Shown here piece after piece: positions 61,401-64,000 of a stretch of DNA of 64,000 nt. Position numbers and translations under genes: made by a program. Origin of the DNA: Epiperipatus broadwayi (Eukaryota > Onychophora > Udeonychophora > Euonychophora > Peripatidae); assembly GCA_028023455.1 (NCBI GenBank), contig JAQFVV010012418.1, forward strand, positions 6,257,244-6,321,243. The letters are read 5' to 3'. Below the pieces are notes generated by a model. That model worked only from the letters and a program-made list of their open reading frames with translations. It was not told where the DNA came from and ran no database searches. Position 1 is the first letter of the stretch; each line of letters opens with the position of its first letter.

Positions 61401-64000
61401 TGTAGACATTTGCCTTCAACTCTGCTCAAGGATGGAATTAAATAGGATGGCAATAATGTGACCTCTATATAGATCCTTAATGGCTATTGCTAATAATAAA
61501 TTAAAAATCTGTATGCATGTATAATAGCTATTCTGGTGAGTGAAGTATGAATGATGCTTGACAATCTAGAGACCAGAGAAACAAAGGTTTTAACTTCAAA
61601 CAATAAATATTTATTAACAGATCATGCTTATAGTTATAATATTTATAAATCAACAGAATATATACATGATTATTATAAAACATTAATTTATCTCTACAAC
61701 AATAAGACTAGCTGTAATTTAAATATTAAAATATGGGTTGAAATAAGAATTATAAAATTTAGTGCATAATTTACAATAATGTATTAATTATTTAAAATAT
61801 AAAATTATATTACTAATGTACGATTATCATTCTGTTTATGTCCTTTAAATGTACCTCAAGGTTATGTCCATGAATTGCTAATTTGTGTTTTGTATAGTTA
61901 AGAAAATATTATATATATATTTACTTATTAATTAGTTTGATTTTAACGTATTAATTATCTAATAAATGTAAATATTTAAAATCTTACCTTTTGTTTCAGT
62001 CATTGTCCAGTTTAATTTAAACCTTCCATTATGATAATATTTTATTTACAAACATATATAATATATTGATGTATAGTTTGAGTTGTGCACCTCTCTCACC
62101 CTATAAAAATCTAAACAAATGGGTTCTTTTGTTTTTTTTAAAAAAAAATGTTTGCTACACTTGAATAAAAGAGTGAGAAAAATTCACAACCCAACTCTCA
62201 GTATACATTAAAAAAAAAAAAATATTTGAAACATAAAATATAATGAAATTTTGGAATTCCTTAAAACAATAGCACATTAAATTTTTAAGAGCAGCTTCTG
62301 TATTCTTAGCAGATAATGTCTTTCTTTCCTTCATGTATATTAAATCATGTTGACGTTCTAAGCATTACAATTCCCATGACGAAATTGAATTCCTCGGCAT
62401 TTGATTTTAAAGCCATGCATTTCCATTCCATAACAAGATCTTTCCACGTTGATTTAAACAATATATACCAATAAATATGATCCTCCATCACACGTCAACG
62501 ACTCCAAGAGGATAGAAAAATCCCCTGACACTCAATTAGCAAAAGTGCATTGTTAGATTTTATTTACACAATATAAATTATTAAATATGAATCCTTTTCC
62601 AAAGCTTACGTTATATTATAAGGCGAACGCTATTTCTATGCAGTTTTATTTATATATGTATGAAACGCATGATAAAGATTTTACTTTTAAAATAATGTTA
62701 ATAAAGTTCTATTTCATCATTAGTTGATTTTATTTTATCCCAGAAACATTTGATAGCAATTATATTTTTTAACAATGTTAAATAACTATGATGCTCTTAG
62801 CATTTATTTGAATGAACGAAAGTTCATCAATTAAATAATGTTTTTTTTTTCCTTTTTAAAACATTTTACACTTATCAATAATAAAATTCCAAATATTAAA
62901 TAGTTTAATATTAATAAAGAAAGGAAATCCTAATAACTAATATAATAATTAAAATATTCTTTACAACTTTACTTTCATGCACTTCAGTTGAACAAGAAAA
63001 ACCAACAACAACTAAAAAAAAAAAAAATCTGTTGCTTAGATATTTTTCCACGTTCCCAAAATCAACAAAGGTTTACTCTTTTTTCCTCTTTTAAACAAAA
63101 GAAACGTGGTTACTAGAATTTAATGTTAAATATTCTTTTTTTTATTTTGTCACGTCATGATTTAAAATCTACATTCATGTATATATATGTGTATATGTAT
63201 ATATTTTATTTTACATTTAATAAAAAAAAAAAATGTGTTCATTCCTTCATGAATGTGTGGTTATATTTGTGTGTATATATATATGTGTGTATATGTCTCC
63301 AAATATCTAAAAAAAATTAGGTTTTAGAAGTTGGCTGCCTATTTAATCTTTATACATTTTTATCCTAAAACATCAGTTACTTGTTATTATTTTTTTACAA
63401 GAATTGGACATCACCTTACATTTCCCCTACCCTTAAAAGGTTAAAATTTAGACCATTGTCAAAATTTTAGCACCTAAACAAAGGTTTGGATGGTTATTGT
63501 GTTGGATAATTTTATTCTTTTTAAATAGGGAGAGTTCTAATGCTGTCGTACTTATTTTAATTTACCCATCAATATACATTTGCTTTTTTTTTTTATATTA
63601 CCCATTTTTGGTTAGATTCCTATCCTTATGTCTTTCATCTTAACATTGAATTACTGTCATCATTAACATTGTTTCTATTATCTTTTCTAGAATTACTAAC
63701 TATATGACGGTTGAATAGTCTGAATTTAACTGGTTAAGTGTCTCTGTTCCAGAAGGCACATATTTGAGTTTGTCAGCCTATATCCTGCTCCCTAGGAGTC
63801 TTATTGGATCTTTATAAGGTCTGAACAAAATATGGGATTCCCACATTCTATGGGTCAATTCCCACATCTCAGCCAATTCTAAGATACCTCAATAAAATGT
63901 TTCAACATTAATTTGAGTGCATCCTCATCACATCTACCTACTCTAGCTATTTACTCACGAACAATGCTGTCTTTCTCATTACAATACACTTGCATATACC
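61401..64000. other. AT-rich sequence, nothing recognised
   Basis: No integrin exon, RNA gene or bounded repeat is recognised. Short microsatellites are at about 63175-63205 and 63270-63295. Confidence 0.5.

Overview
This is nuclear DNA from an animal, most likely an invertebrate with a large, very AT-rich and repeat-dense genome. The composition, the many AT/CA microsatellites and the density of retroelement debris all point that way. Proteins use the standard code and spliceosomal GT-AG introns. The clade cannot be fixed from the sequence alone.

The only host gene recognised is the middle part of an integrin beta subunit on the + strand. Seven exons (9839-9922, 16458-16535, 26690-26872, 34660-34736, 41617-41659, 45357-45500, 45594-45724) total 740 coding nt. 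They join in frame to encode the C-terminal half of the beta-I domain, the C-terminal strand of the hybrid domain and the start of I-EGF1. All splice phases agree and residues align without gaps to the human beta1/beta3 family at motifs such as GWRN, HFAGDGKLAGIV, DYPS, IFAV and CGTC. The first exons lie upstream of the window and the I-EGF2-to-cytoplasmic exons downstream. Five introns are 3.7-10.2 kb; one is only 93 bp, in frame and stop-free. The gene lacks both cysteines of the conserved hybrid-domain disulfide.

Everything else is intron (or downstream sequence) filled with mobile DNA. From left to right: a ~435-bp (AAT)n array (2.6 kb); fold-back repeats with hammerhead-ribozyme motifs (6.2-7.3 kb, 10.8-11.2 kb); a ~345-bp tandem repeat (12.6-13.4 kb); a hAT-type MITE with 8-bp target duplication (14.3 kb); an 86-bp tRNA-derived retroposon with 17-bp target duplication (16.7 kb); a composite Penelope-like element (PLE) of 4.1 kb with 17-bp target duplication (17.8-21.9 kb); an older PLE fossil (23.4-24.7 kb); a second, unrelated hammerhead fold-back family (27.0-28.3 kb); two PLE GIY-YIG fragments (29.6-31.3 kb); a 5'-truncated LINE (32.1-33.8 kb); several more fold-back or palindromic families (37.0, 42.3, 46.7 and 47.2 kb); and a 9.2-kb LTR retrotransposon (50.5-59.7 kb) with ~1.68-kb LTRs, PBS and PPT, but with most of pol deleted.

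The most interesting material is the hammerhead-ribozyme fold-back families, the structure of the composite PLE, and a small open reading frame inside both LTRs that carries the same in-frame TGA. Hammerheads with a minimal palindromic helix III are known from PLE terminal repeats, so these fold-backs may be coding-less relatives of the PLE fossils in the same introns.
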